NCBI GenBank assembly: GCA_021129895.1
Contig: JAJOKL010000114.1
Coordinates: 1 to 15,787, forward strand
Source of the DNA: Candidatus Bipolaricaulota bacterium
GTDB lineage: Bacteria; Bipolaricaulota; Bipolaricaulia; Bipolaricaulales; Bipolaricaulaceae
Reading direction: 5' to 3'
DNA: 15,787 nucleotides
The position numbers and the translations under genes were made by a program. The notes under the pieces were generated by a model. The model saw only the letters and a list, made by a program, of their open reading frames with translations. It did not search any database and was not told the DNA's origin. Below are positions 1 to 7,720 of the stretch, piece after piece; positions within the stretch are counted from its first letter, which is position 1; every line of letters begins with the position of its first letter.

Positions 1-70
1 GGGAGGGGTATTAAGCGGCTCAGCGGATGTAAGCATGCCTAGAACGAAAGCTAGAAAGGGGGTCAAAGGA

Positions 71-1210
71 ATGAGGAGGAGAATGTTCAGCGGTCTGCTT
101 GTCGTGATGTCCTTGGTATTTGGTGCTGGTGCTGCCTTTGCTGGTCCCTGGGAAGCTCCCCTGCTGCTCGTCCAGGAGCTGGTCGACGCTACCCAGGGGC
201 AGGAAATTGATCTGGCAGGGTTGCACGTCCTGGCTGCCCCGCATCTGCCCGTGTTGTATATGGATTTCCCCAACCTGTTGGTGTTCAGCAATGCCCCAGA
301 AGATCCGGACTCCGAAGGGGTGCTGTACGTGGATGCTTTGCCGGCAGGACGGGCCCGCCTTTACCAGTATCAAATCAACGGGGCTCCGGATGGTCTGATG
401 AGATTTCCGATCGTGCTGGTGAACAATGGCCCGGTGGATGCTGTGGTGGTTGTGGAAGCCCGGGGTGTGGCCGGTCCTAGTCATGATTACCGCGCTGTTG
501 CCAACGAAGCGGGACTGGAACTGCTTGGCCCGCAAGATCAAGAGACCTTGGTCGTTCCTGCAGGAGAGGCAGTGGTGCTCGATGCTGAGCACGCTGGGCT
601 TGAGGCAGCTAGTGAGGAGCTGATCACGGGGATATTCGACGTTTGGTTCAGTGTGCCCCTTGAGGTTTACTTCCTTGCTGTCCGACCGGGCACAAATCCT
701 CTAGAGGTCTATCAAGACCTCCCTGTATTTCCTCACCCACGCATCCACGCCCGTGGTACATTTGCTACTTACCAGCGTCTGGTCACTATGCCTGGGGGGA
801 TGGTCTACGACACGGCCGATGGGGTTCAGCAAATCATACTGGGCTGGGATACATTGAACGACCCCAATGTAGAGGGCATAGACGCCACGGACGGCTCCCC
901 GGTAGAACTTAGGGGGAACTTTGGTGTAACCTATAACTTCCTCCTGCGTGTCCGCAGCACGGATGGGCGGCACTTGGCGATCTTGGCCAATCCGCGCGGA
1001 GGCTATCACACCAGCGTGGTGGACATGCCTGCTGGAGCCACCCCTGGAGGAGTTTTCACGGCATCTGTTTACGTCCCGGGCGTTACTGCGGGTGTGCTAG
1101 GTCGTTACGAGCTCTCTGAGGAAGAGGAGGTGATTTCATTTGTTTGGATGACAGCTGGTGCTTCGTACCTGCCAGTGCGGTTGCTGCTCGTCCCCTACTA
1201 TGCCCCCTAG
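71..1210 (+). CDS. Secreted protein of unknown function
   Basis: Predicted 379-residue exported protein that I do not recognise. The first 24 residues form a Sec signal peptide: Met-Arg-Arg-Arg, then a hydrophobic core, ending Ala-Phe-Ala before Gly-Pro, with no lipobox Cys. The rest has no further membrane segment and is rich in Val, Gly and Pro with alternating hydrophobic residues, which suggests mostly beta structure; a segment near residues 110-140 (VLVNNGPVDAVVVVEARG) looks like a beta-sandwich strand pair. I chose ATG 71 because it places the basic residues right before the hydrophobic core and follows a purine-rich AAAGGGGG at about 52-60; an in-frame ATG at 35 would add 12 charged residues. 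It lies 66 nt before the sugar-binding protein gene on the same strand, so it may be co-transcribed and act at the cell surface in glycan capture, but that is inference from position only. The gene is complete. Confidence 0.8.
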   Translation: MRRRMFSGLLVVMSLVFGAGAAFAGPWEAPLLLVQELVDATQGQEIDLAGLHVLAAPHLPVLYMDFPNLLVFSNAPEDPDSEGVLYVDALPAGRARLYQYQINGAPDGLMRFPIVLVNNGPVDAVVVVEARGVAGPSHDYRAVANEAGLELLGPQDQETLVVPAGEAVVLDAEHAGLEAASEELITGIFDVWFSVPLEVYFLAVRPGTNPLEVYQDLPVFPHPRIHARGTFATYQRLVTMPGGMVYDTADGVQQIILGWDTLNDPNVEGIDATDGSPVELRGNFGVTYNFLLRVRSTDGRHLAILANPRGGYHTSVVDMPAGATPGGVFTASVYVPGVTAGVLGRYELSEEEEVISFVWMTAGASYLPVRLLLVPYYAP

Positions 1211-1276
1211 GACATATGGGGATCGAGCGAGAGTGTTTCTGGTTCTTGACTAAAACGAAAGGAGGATGGATACGCG

Positions 1277-2551
1277 ATGTTCGATAAGGTGAGATGGCAT
1301 GTATGTCTGCTGCTGGCGACCGGCCTCATGTTCGGTCTGGCAACTCCGGTAGCAGTCGGTTCCACGACGATTGAGGTGTGGACGTTGGCTCTTAGTCCAG
1401 CTTTCGACGACTTTGTGAACCGGATGATCGCTTCGTTTGAGGAAAGCCATCCTGAAATTGCTGTTAACTGGGTAGATGTTCCCTTTGGAGCCATGGTGCA
1501 CAAGCTTACCGTAGCCATCGCGGCTGGGCAGCCCCCCGATGCTGTGAACTTGAATACTCCGTGGATAATCGAGTTCGCGGCGGCGAATGCCTTGGCTCCG
1601 GTGGATGACTACTTCCCTCCTGTCGAGCGCTATATCTTCTGGGAAGGGCTGTGGAACGCTAACATCGTCGGCGAGAGCTGCTACGGTGTCCCGTGGTACG
1701 TTGATTCCATCCCGATACTGATCTATAACCGGGAGATCTTCGAGCAAGCTGGGCTGGACCCGGATGCCCCTCCCGCCACCTGGGAGGAGATGACGGAGTA
1801 CGCCCGGGTGATCAAGGAGGAGCTAGGCCTCTACGGATTCTGTCCCACCATCATCGCCCACCGGGAACTGTCCCTGATGGGGGTGCCGCTGGTGACCCCG
1901 GATGGTAAGGCCGCTGCTTTCAACGTCCCGGCGGCGGTAGAGAGGTTGGAGTGGTACCAGATGCTGTACAACGAGGAGCTCATGCCCCGGGAGTTGGGTG
2001 GGTTCATGCAAGCCCGGCACCTGTTTGGTGCCCGCCAGTTGGCTATGTTTGTTGCTGGTGTAAGCCAAGTAAAACACATTGAAATAAACTTTCCTGATGT
2101 GTTCGAGGTTACCGATGTGGCTCCGGCGCCAACGGGAGTGGACGGTCGATTCCACGCGGCTGGTTGGAGCTGGTCGATTCCTCATAATGCTCGGCATCCC
2201 AGGGAGGGAGCAGCATTCATCCGCTGGGCTACTTCCCCGTACTGGCAGGCAGAGTTCAGTAAACTGGCCAGTATCGTTCCTTCCACCAAGATCGGGCTCC
2301 ACACCGACCCTTGGTTTTTGGAGAGGATGGAGGAAGACCCTAACGTGAAGGCTCAGGTCATCGCCTCCCGCATGCTGCCATACGGGATAAACATGGACGC
2401 TCCCTTTTTTACACGCATCCCACCGGGGAAGTTCTCGCCAGTGACCCGGATCATAGCTGAGTACTGGGTGGCAGCGATCAGGGGAGAGTACACAGCTGAG
2501 GAGGCCCTCAGCTTGGCCGAGAGGTTGGTAAACGAGGTGCTACGCAACTGA
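1277..2551 (+). CDS. Sugar ABC transporter substrate-binding protein (CUT1, SBP family 1)
   Basis: 424-residue extracellular solute-binding protein that would deliver a sugar or oligosaccharide to the two permeases encoded next. It has a signal peptide of about 28 residues (VCLLLATGLMFGLATPVAVG) and no lipobox Cys, so anchoring is unclear. The mature start 'TTIEVWTLALSPAFDDFVNRM' is the usual first strand of family-1 SBPs; residues near 60-95 carry the typical 'KLTVAIAAGQPPDAVNLNTPW' pattern, and later parts (PWYVDSIPILIYNREIFEQAGLDP, about 143-166) match the maltose/glycerol-3-P/multiple-sugar SBP group. Length is typical. Start ATG 1277 is preceded by GGAGG at 1261-1265. Downstream lies a strong hairpin that could raise expression of this gene over the permeases. 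Substrate is not readable from sequence; the nanE-nagA-nagB genes downstream point to an N-acetylhexosamine-containing sugar. Confidence 0.93.
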   Translation: MFDKVRWHVCLLLATGLMFGLATPVAVGSTTIEVWTLALSPAFDDFVNRMIASFEESHPEIAVNWVDVPFGAMVHKLTVAIAAGQPPDAVNLNTPWIIEFAAANALAPVDDYFPPVERYIFWEGLWNANIVGESCYGVPWYVDSIPILIYNREIFEQAGLDPDAPPATWEEMTEYARVIKEELGLYGFCPTIIAHRELSLMGVPLVTPDGKAAAFNVPAAVERLEWYQMLYNEELMPRELGGFMQARHLFGARQLAMFVAGVSQVKHIEINFPDVFEVTDVAPAPTGVDGRFHAAGWSWSIPHNARHPREGAAFIRWATSPYWQAEFSKLASIVPSTKIGLHTDPWFLERMEEDPNVKAQVIASRMLPYGINMDAPFFTRIPPGKFSPVTRIIAEYWVAAIRGEYTAEEALSLAERLVNEVLRN

Positions 2552-2567
2552 TCTGTCTTAATGAGCG

Positions 2568-2595
2568 GCGGGGGGATACGTGGGTATCCCCCCGC
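2568..2595 (+). terminator. Perfect 12-bp hairpin between SBP and permease genes (attenuator-like)
   Basis: GCGGGGGGATAC (2568-2579) and GTATCCCCCCGC (2584-2595) are exact reverse complements around a GTGG loop. The tract that follows is TTGTTC, a poor U-run, so this may be a leaky terminator or an mRNA-stabilising stem rather than a full stop. It starts 16 nt after the SBP stop codon, the usual place for elements that make SBP mRNA more abundant than permease mRNA in ABC operons. It also decides a start: the GTG at 2580 lies in the loop and is unlikely to initiate translation. Confidence 0.8.
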
Positions 2596-2636
2596 TTGTT
2601 CACTATATCACCGCCGAACGAGAGGGAGAGAGTGCT

Positions 2637-3527
2637 GTGAAATTGAGCAGAAAGGGGCAGATCTACCTCATCACCGTCCTCTTTTTGGTGGTCCCGCTTG
2701 TGCTCCTCGGTGCCTTTACGTATTACCCAGTCATCAGGGGCATCATCCTCTCGTTTGCTGACTACAACATCCTGACTGGGGAGACGGAGTGGGTGGGGTT
2801 TGCTAATTACAGGCACATATTCCAGAGCCCACATTTCAGGAGGTTCTTCTGGAGGGCGCTTACTAATTCATTTCGGTACCTCATGGTAGTGCCTTTTATT
2901 CAATTCGGTTCTATATTATTGGCTGTGCTTGTAAATAAATCGTTTCCGGGAGTAAGGCTGGCCCGCGCCGTCTACTACATCCCTGTCATCACTGGAGCGG
3001 TGGTGGTGAGCATTGTGTGGCAGCTAATATTCCAGGAGAGGGGGCTACTGAACTATATCCTCACCAGGATAGGGGTGATATCACGACCGATCCTGTGGCT
3101 AGGGGATCCGCGGGTGGCCCTCTACTCGTGCATGTTCGTCACCCTGTGGCGTGGCCTCGGGTTCTATATGGTGATCTACCTGGCGGGGCTGAAGAACATC
3201 CCACGGGAGCTCTATGAGGCGGCGGCCATAGACGGAGCCAGCGGGTGGCACCAGTTGTGGTATATCACCCTCCCCCTCCTCAGGAGATCTATGTTGCTGT
3301 GCTTTACCTTGTCCACCATCGCTGCACTGCAGGTGTTTGAGGAAATATTCCTCCTCACCCAAGGGGGGGCGAACACTAGCACAATACTCTATGAGATATA
3401 TAACCTAGCATTCAATCGGTTCCAGTTCAGCCTAGCTGCAGCCTTGTCGGTTATCTTAGCTTTATTCCTAGTCGTGCTCATGGTCATAAACTTTAAATTC
3501 TTTGGAGCAAGGAGAAAAGAGGCCTAG
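2637..3527 (+). CDS. Sugar ABC transporter permease, MalF/UgpA type
   Basis: 296-residue inner-membrane permease of the CUT1 carbohydrate importers. About six membrane segments are visible, the first at residues 10-28 and others near 80-100, 113-133, 160-183, 218-240 and 265-287. The cytoplasmic EAA loop that docks on the ATPase is clear at 194-215: EAAAIDGA followed by the ITLP end. Chosen start is GTG 2637, just after a GAGGGAGAG purine tract at 2621-2629 and giving the normal MKLSRKGQ-type start; a farther in-frame GTG at 2580 lies inside the hairpin loop and would add an unusual 19-residue tail. The next permease gene starts 2 nt after its stop, so the two should be translated together as the MalF/MalG-like heterodimer. 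Confidence 0.95.
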   Translation: MKLSRKGQIYLITVLFLVVPLVLLGAFTYYPVIRGIILSFADYNILTGETEWVGFANYRHIFQSPHFRRFFWRALTNSFRYLMVVPFIQFGSILLAVLVNKSFPGVRLARAVYYIPVITGAVVVSIVWQLIFQERGLLNYILTRIGVISRPILWLGDPRVALYSCMFVTLWRGLGFYMVIYLAGLKNIPRELYEAAAIDGASGWHQLWYITLPLLRRSMLLCFTLSTIAALQVFEEIFLLTQGGANTSTILYEIYNLAFNRFQFSLAAALSVILALFLVVLMVINFKFFGARRKEA

Positions 3528-3529
3528 AG

Positions 3530-4366
3530 ATGAATATCATGAGGAAGAAGAAAAAGATCATGTGGAGCGTGGTACGCTACACGCTCATATTGTTGTTCGG
3601 CCTTTTCTTTGCATTCCCATTCCTGTGGGCGTTGTCCACTTCGTTTAAGGGGGCGGAGGACATCCTCTCTTGGCCGCCGGTGCTCTTCCCCCGGCAGCCG
3701 ACCTTAGACAACTACCGCTATGTATTCAACGAGATCCCGATGCTAAGATATTTCCTGAACTCCATCATCATCACCGGGCTGGGAGTATTTTTGCAGCTGG
3801 TGTTCTCGGCCTTGGCCGCCTATCCCTTGGCAAAGTTCGAGTTCAAGGGACGGGATCTGATTTTCTACCTGATCTTGGCGCCCATGTTGATCCCCGTGCA
3901 AGGGGCACTGGTGGTCAATTTCATAACCATAATGAGGTTGCAATTGGTCGACACCTTCCTTGGGGTGGTCATCCCCAGTGCGGTCAGTATATTCGGCATC
4001 TTTCTGTTGCGACAGCACTACCAATCGGTCCCCCGAGAGTTGGAGGACGCGGCTCGCATAGACGGGTGCAGTGAGTTCCGCCTCTGGTGGAACATAGAGC
4101 TTCCCCTGGTGAAGCCGGCGTTGGGAACACTGGCCATCTTCTCGTTTGTGGCCTATTGGAACTCGTTTCTGTGGCCGCTGATCGTCTTACGGGATACCAA
4201 TAAATACCCATTGCAGGTGGCCATCGCCCACCTGTCGACAGGGTTGGAGCAAAACTACCGATACATAACCGCCAGTTTGGTGGTGGCGGCCCTGCCGATT
4301 CTTCTGTTCTTTATATTCACCCAGCGCTACTTCATCGAAGGGTTCGAAGGTGCTCTTAAGGAATGA
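3530..4366 (+). CDS. Sugar ABC transporter permease, MalG/UgpE type
   Basis: 278-residue partner permease of the preceding gene. It starts with a very basic cytoplasmic stretch (MRKKKKIM) and a first helix at about 17-35, followed by the family hallmark 'STSFKGAEDI' and further helices near 77-98, 110-131, 143-161, 198-219 and 248-264. The EAA loop is at 172-193 (EDAARIDG, then IELPL). Length is usual for the family. Its last four bases overlap the start of the FAD oxidoreductase gene (ATGA), which indicates translational coupling. No ATP-binding subunit is encoded anywhere in the window, so a shared MsmX/UgpC-type ATPase from elsewhere probably powers this importer, as is common for CUT1 systems. 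Confidence 0.95.
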   Translation: MNIMRKKKKIMWSVVRYTLILLFGLFFAFPFLWALSTSFKGAEDILSWPPVLFPRQPTLDNYRYVFNEIPMLRYFLNSIIITGLGVFLQLVFSALAAYPLAKFEFKGRDLIFYLILAPMLIPVQGALVVNFITIMRLQLVDTFLGVVIPSAVSIFGIFLLRQHYQSVPRELEDAARIDGCSEFRLWWNIELPLVKPALGTLAIFSFVAYWNSFLWPLIVLRDTNKYPLQVAIAHLSTGLEQNYRYITASLVVAALPILLFFIFTQRYFIEGFEGALKE

Positions 4367-5763
4367 GGGGGCAAATGAAGTTGGCGGCTGAAGAGAGGAG
4401 GGCGAGAGTGGGAGGCCCACCGGGGGAGTGGGATGTGATCGTAGTGGGGGGGGGTACGGCTGGCTCTGTGACCGGGATAGCCAGTGCCCGGCTGGGGGCC
4501 CGTACCTTAGTGGTGGAGGCGCTGGGCTTCCTCGGGGGGACGGCCACCGGGGCCCTGGTCACCCCCTTCATGCGCAATGTGGCAGGGGGGAAGGAGCTCA
4601 ACCGGGGGTTGACCGACGAGATAAAAGCCAGGTTGCGGGCTCAGGGTGACGGGGCTGTAGATCCCGATGGTAACGACAACTGGTTTAATCCCGAGGGGCT
4701 AAAGTTCGTGCTGGAAGACCTGCTCCTGGAAGCCGGGGGAGAGGTCCTCTATCACACCTACTTCGTAGGGGCAGTGGTGAAGGAGGGGTGGATTCAAGCC
4801 GTAGAGGTTCACAACAAGGCGGGTTTGTCTACCCTGAGGGCCAAAGTGTTCGTGGACGCCACTGGGGACGCAGACCTGGCAGTGGCGGCCGGGGCCCCCT
4901 TCCAAGCTGGGGACGAAGATGGCCATCATCAAGCAATGTCACTCCGTTTTTTGCTGGGGAATGTGAACTTAGATGACTTGAGCAGGTTTTTGACTGAGAT
5001 TGGACTTCCCCAGCCGTGTCCTTCTTTCATGCACTTTGCGATGGCGTGGGGGAGTGGGTCCCCCTTAGAGCCTCTTTTCCAGAAGGCGGTGACGGAGGGG
5101 GTGCTGCAGAAGAGAGACGGAGATTATTTTCAGGCCTTCACCGTTCCCGGAAGGCCAGGAGAACTGGCCTTCAACTGCCCCCGCATAGATACCAAGTTCG
5201 ACGATGGGACCAATCCCTGGCAGCTTTCCGCTGCCCAGGTGGATGGGAGGCGGGCTATCCGGCGGTTGCTGAACTTCTGTCGCCGATACCTGCCGGGCTG
5301 TGAGGAGAGCTACCTGGTGGCGGTCGCCCCCCTGGTTGGGGTGCGGGAGAGTAGAAGGATAGTGGGAGACTATGTGGTTGCCCTGGATGATATCCTGAAC
5401 TGCAGGATGTTCCCCGATTCTATCTGCCGCAACCACTACCCAGTGGACATCCACCCGGTGCGGGGAAGGGGGAGGCGCTGGGACGACCTCACAGGGACCC
5501 CGTATTCCCATCCAGATGCCTTCCATGAAATCCCATATCGGGCCCTTATCCCAAAGAGGGTGAACAACCTGCTGGTGGCCGGGCGGTGCATCTCTGCCAC
5601 CTTCGAAGCCCAGGCCTCTATCAGGATACAGCCCAACTGCCACACCTTGGGGCAGGCTGCCGGGACAGCGGCAGCCATGGCTGCCCAAAACGGGGTAGGG
5701 GTTAGGGACGTCGATGTGAGCGAACTAAAGCGTATCTTGCGTGAACAGGGATGCGTCGTCTGA
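4363..5763 (+). CDS. FAD-dependent oxidoreductase (FAD_oxidored, PF12831-like)
   Basis: 466-residue cytosolic flavoprotein with no signal peptide. Residues 24-53 form the dinucleotide-binding fold: DVIVVGGGTAGSVTG with the GxGxxG glycines, ending in an acidic residue at E52. The second FAD motif 'VDATGDADLAVAAGA' is at 164-178. Residues 326-337 (GVRESRRIVGDY) and the C-terminal 'NNLLVAGRCISATFEAQASIR' (401-421) are typical of the PF12831-like group, many members of which are annotated only as FAD-dependent oxidoreductase. Its start overlaps the permease stop (ATGA); ATG 4375, preceded by GAGGGGG, is an equally plausible start and gives a protein four residues shorter. Reaction and substrate are unknown. 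Position after a sugar importer and before amino-sugar enzymes suggests oxidation of an imported sugar or sugar derivative. A run of nine G (4446-4454) encodes the FAD-binding glycines. Confidence 0.88.
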   Translation: MRGQMKLAAEERRARVGGPPGEWDVIVVGGGTAGSVTGIASARLGARTLVVEALGFLGGTATGALVTPFMRNVAGGKELNRGLTDEIKARLRAQGDGAVDPDGNDNWFNPEGLKFVLEDLLLEAGGEVLYHTYFVGAVVKEGWIQAVEVHNKAGLSTLRAKVFVDATGDADLAVAAGAPFQAGDEDGHHQAMSLRFLLGNVNLDDLSRFLTEIGLPQPCPSFMHFAMAWGSGSPLEPLFQKAVTEGVLQKRDGDYFQAFTVPGRPGELAFNCPRIDTKFDDGTNPWQLSAAQVDGRRAIRRLLNFCRRYLPGCEESYLVAVAPLVGVRESRRIVGDYVVALDDILNCRMFPDSICRNHYPVDIHPVRGRGRRWDDLTGTPYSHPDAFHEIPYRALIPKRVNNLLVAGRCISATFEAQASIRIQPNCHTLGQAAGTAAAMAAQNGVGVRDVDVSELKRILREQGCVV

Positions 5764-5812
5764 ATTAGCCTAGGACGCCACAAGTTTTTTAACTAGGACA
5801 AGGAGGTAAAAG

Positions 5813-6982
5813 GTGGGATACTTTAAGCCGAAGCAGGAAGAGTGGAACGGCATCCATCATGTGTATATTCAGGGGGAGGATGCGCGGGATTGGGTCGAAA
5901 AGAGAGACTTCGATCAAGATAAACTTCGGGCAATAGAGTCTAACTTCGCTCAACTCGATGCTTCCGGGCGGCCCAAGGACTGGTTCTTCGACACGCTGTT
6001 GGTGGTGATGGTTCCCTCATCGGGGAACAGCCTGGGTGCGGACGTCAATCTAGGTACTACCATGTGTGGAGAGGGGGATTTCTACGCGGTACCATCGCCT
6101 AACCCCACCAGAAAGTCCGACTGGGACGAGATGTTGGAGGCCCTCTACGGGCCGACTGGTTACCTGGCTGCATGTGACCACGTCCTGGGCCAGCTCACCC
6201 AACGGCTGGGCAGCCCGTGCCACAAGCGCAACATCGTCATCGCCCTCCCCTATCCAGGTATAAACCAGACTATGTTCGGTTCCCTGGAAGAGGGGGGGGC
6301 TAACCTGAACTTCAGCGTGGTGGGCCAGAACCTTCAGCGAGCCACCGACCAGCGGCTGGAGGCGGAGCGCTGGTTTGTGAGAGAGGCCCACGAGCGATGG
6401 ACCGCGGCCAACTTCAAGAACCTGAACTTCCTCGGTTTTTACTGGATGTTCGAGACGGTGTACCGCAGTTGGGATATTGACGACCATTACCTATTAAAAG
6501 AACTGCGGCGAACCATAAACGAGCTGGGGTACAAGTTCCTGTGGATCCCATTTTGGTCCACGTACAACGTTCACCTGTTGGATAACTACTCAGATTACTA
6601 CTTCGACCTGGCGTTCGTCCAGCCCAATTACATGTTCTACCGGGCCATCCAGGGGGTGGAGGAAGCGGCCCAGGTGGCTCGCACCCGGGGGGCAGGGATT
6701 GAGCTGGAGTACTTCGTGCAGCTTCCCGAGCCCATCCAAACGAAGGCTGAGCGACACCACCGGTTCAAAGAATATCTGGACGGAGGCGTCAAGTACGGCT
6801 ATATGACGGAATCTGTTTGTGCCTATTTCGTGGGGGGAGTACGGAGCATGCTGGATCTACACAAACATCCCTCCCCCCTGGAGAGGCAGACATATGAGGC
6901 CCTGTGTGCCTTTACCAAGGGGACGTACCGGGTAGGGGACTACCTCCCGGACGAGGGCAATACCAAGAGGCGAGGAGGGTAA
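5813..6982 (+). CDS. DUF4855 family protein, possible cytosolic glycosidase
   Basis: 389-residue protein resembling the DUF4855 family, whose members look like (beta/alpha)-barrel proteins but have no settled activity that I can name. No signal peptide or membrane segment is seen, so it should act on material already imported. Features that look like barrel strand ends with acidic residues are 'NFLGFYWMFETVYRSW' (205-220, E214), 'KFLWIPFW' (241-248), 'DLAFVQPNYMF' (265-275) and 'AGIELEYFV' (294-302, E297 and E299). The pair E214 and E297/E299 could be a retaining-type catalytic pair, but that is inference. The GTG start at 5813 is certain from a full AGGAGGT at 5801-5807 with a 5-nt spacer. 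A 49-nt gap separates it from the FAD enzyme gene; it is followed 1 nt later by the SIS gene. A run of eight G lies at 6292-6299. Confidence 0.8.
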   Translation: MGYFKPKQEEWNGIHHVYIQGEDARDWVEKRDFDQDKLRAIESNFAQLDASGRPKDWFFDTLLVVMVPSSGNSLGADVNLGTTMCGEGDFYAVPSPNPTRKSDWDEMLEALYGPTGYLAACDHVLGQLTQRLGSPCHKRNIVIALPYPGINQTMFGSLEEGGANLNFSVVGQNLQRATDQRLEAERWFVREAHERWTAANFKNLNFLGFYWMFETVYRSWDIDDHYLLKELRRTINELGYKFLWIPFWSTYNVHLLDNYSDYYFDLAFVQPNYMFYRAIQGVEEAAQVARTRGAGIELEYFVQLPEPIQTKAERHHRFKEYLDGGVKYGYMTESVCAYFVGGVRSMLDLHKHPSPLERQTYEALCAFTKGTYRVGDYLPDEGNTKRRGG

Positions 6983-6983
6983 T

Positions 6984-7700
6984 TTGCTGGAACGACGGTA
7001 TGCCCAAGAGGTGCTATCGCTGGCCGAAAAGGCAAGCAAGGAACAGGCTGACAACATCGAAGTTGGTGCAAAGAAAATAGCCGATTGCCTTCTTTCCGGG
7101 GGCATCGTTCACGCCTTCGGTAGCGGGCATTCCGCGGTCATTGCCCGGGAGATTACCGGACGTGCTGGGGGGGTGGTCCCGGTAAACGCTGTACCAGAAA
7201 TGATTAAAGATCTGGACGAGAGAAACCAGGAGCACGGCACCAGTTTGATAGATCGGTACGCGGCTAAATACGGCCTCAACTCTGGGGAGGTGATGATCGT
7301 TATCTCCACCTCGGGCCGCAACCCCCTCCCCATAGAAGTGGCCCTGGAGTCCAAGAAGCGGGGCTTGTATGTGATTAGTATTACTTCCCTGGAGTACTCG
7401 CGCAATGTAACCTCCCGCCATCCCAGCGGCAAGCGCTTGTTCGAAATAGCAGACCTCGTGCTGGACACTGGTGTGCCCGTAGGGGATGCCATGGTGGAGG
7501 TCCCAGGGTTGGTGGACAAGGTGGGGCCTGGGTCCACCGTGGTGGGGGCCCTTCTGATAAACATGCTCATGATTAGGGCCATCGAAGAGGTGGTCAGTCG
7601 AGGAGGCACTCCTCCGGTGTTGAGAAGCCAGAACATCGATGGGGCAGACGAATACAACCAGATGTTGAAGGAAAAGTACAAAGACCGTTTGGTCTGGTAA
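6984..7700 (+). CDS. SIS-domain protein, UPF0309 family (putative phosphosugar isomerase or lyase)
   Basis: 238-residue sugar-isomerase (SIS) fold protein. Phosphosugar-binding segments are clear: 'HAFGSGHSAVIAREITGRAGG' around 43-63 and 'VMIVISTSGRNPLPIEVALE' at 103-122, with the family signature 'SRHPSGKRLFEIAD' at 144-157 and 'KVGPGSTVVGALLIN' at 179-193. This pattern matches the UPF0309 group, uncharacterised relatives of MurQ (MurNAc-6-P etherase) and of glucosamine-phosphate isomerases. The start is TTG 6984, with AGGAGGG at 6973-6979 and only one base after the previous stop. Its neighbours (kinase, NanE, NagA, NagB) suggest work on an N-acetylhexosamine-6-phosphate; a MurNAc-6-P etherase-like role or a ketose/aldose isomerisation are both possible. 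Confidence 0.88.
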   Translation: MLERRYAQEVLSLAEKASKEQADNIEVGAKKIADCLLSGGIVHAFGSGHSAVIAREITGRAGGVVPVNAVPEMIKDLDERNQEHGTSLIDRYAAKYGLNSGEVMIVISTSGRNPLPIEVALESKKRGLYVISITSLEYSRNVTSRHPSGKRLFEIADLVLDTGVPVGDAMVEVPGLVDKVGPGSTVVGALLINMLMIRAIEEVVSRGGTPPVLRSQNIDGADEYNQMLKEKYKDRLVW

Positions 7701-7710
7701 GGTCTGGTAA
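7691..7710 (+). repeat. 10-bp perfect tandem duplication at the stop codon of the SIS gene
   Basis: GGTCTGGTAA occurs twice in a row (7691-7700 and 7701-7710). The first copy contains the last codons and TAA stop of the SIS gene; the second copy sits in the 20-nt spacer and its end (TAAGGGGAG) forms the ribosome-binding site of the kinase gene. It looks like a recent small duplication. Confidence 0.9.
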
Positions 7711-7720
7711 GGGGAGTTTC

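Noticed and set aside
20..592. - strand open frame of 190 residues opposite the first gene
   Set aside because: There is no ribosome-binding site or recognisable motif, and the + strand gene has a proper signal peptide and start.
2580..2636. Longer N-terminus for the first permease from GTG 2580
   Set aside because: That GTG is in the loop of a perfect hairpin, and the extra 19 residues are not typical; GTG 2637 has a purine-rich upstream tract.
5764..5812. Possible terminator or promoter in the gap before the DUF4855 gene (T6 run and CCTAG/CTAGG)
   Set aside because: The 5-bp arms are too short and lie outside the T-run, and no -35/-10 pair with good spacing was found.
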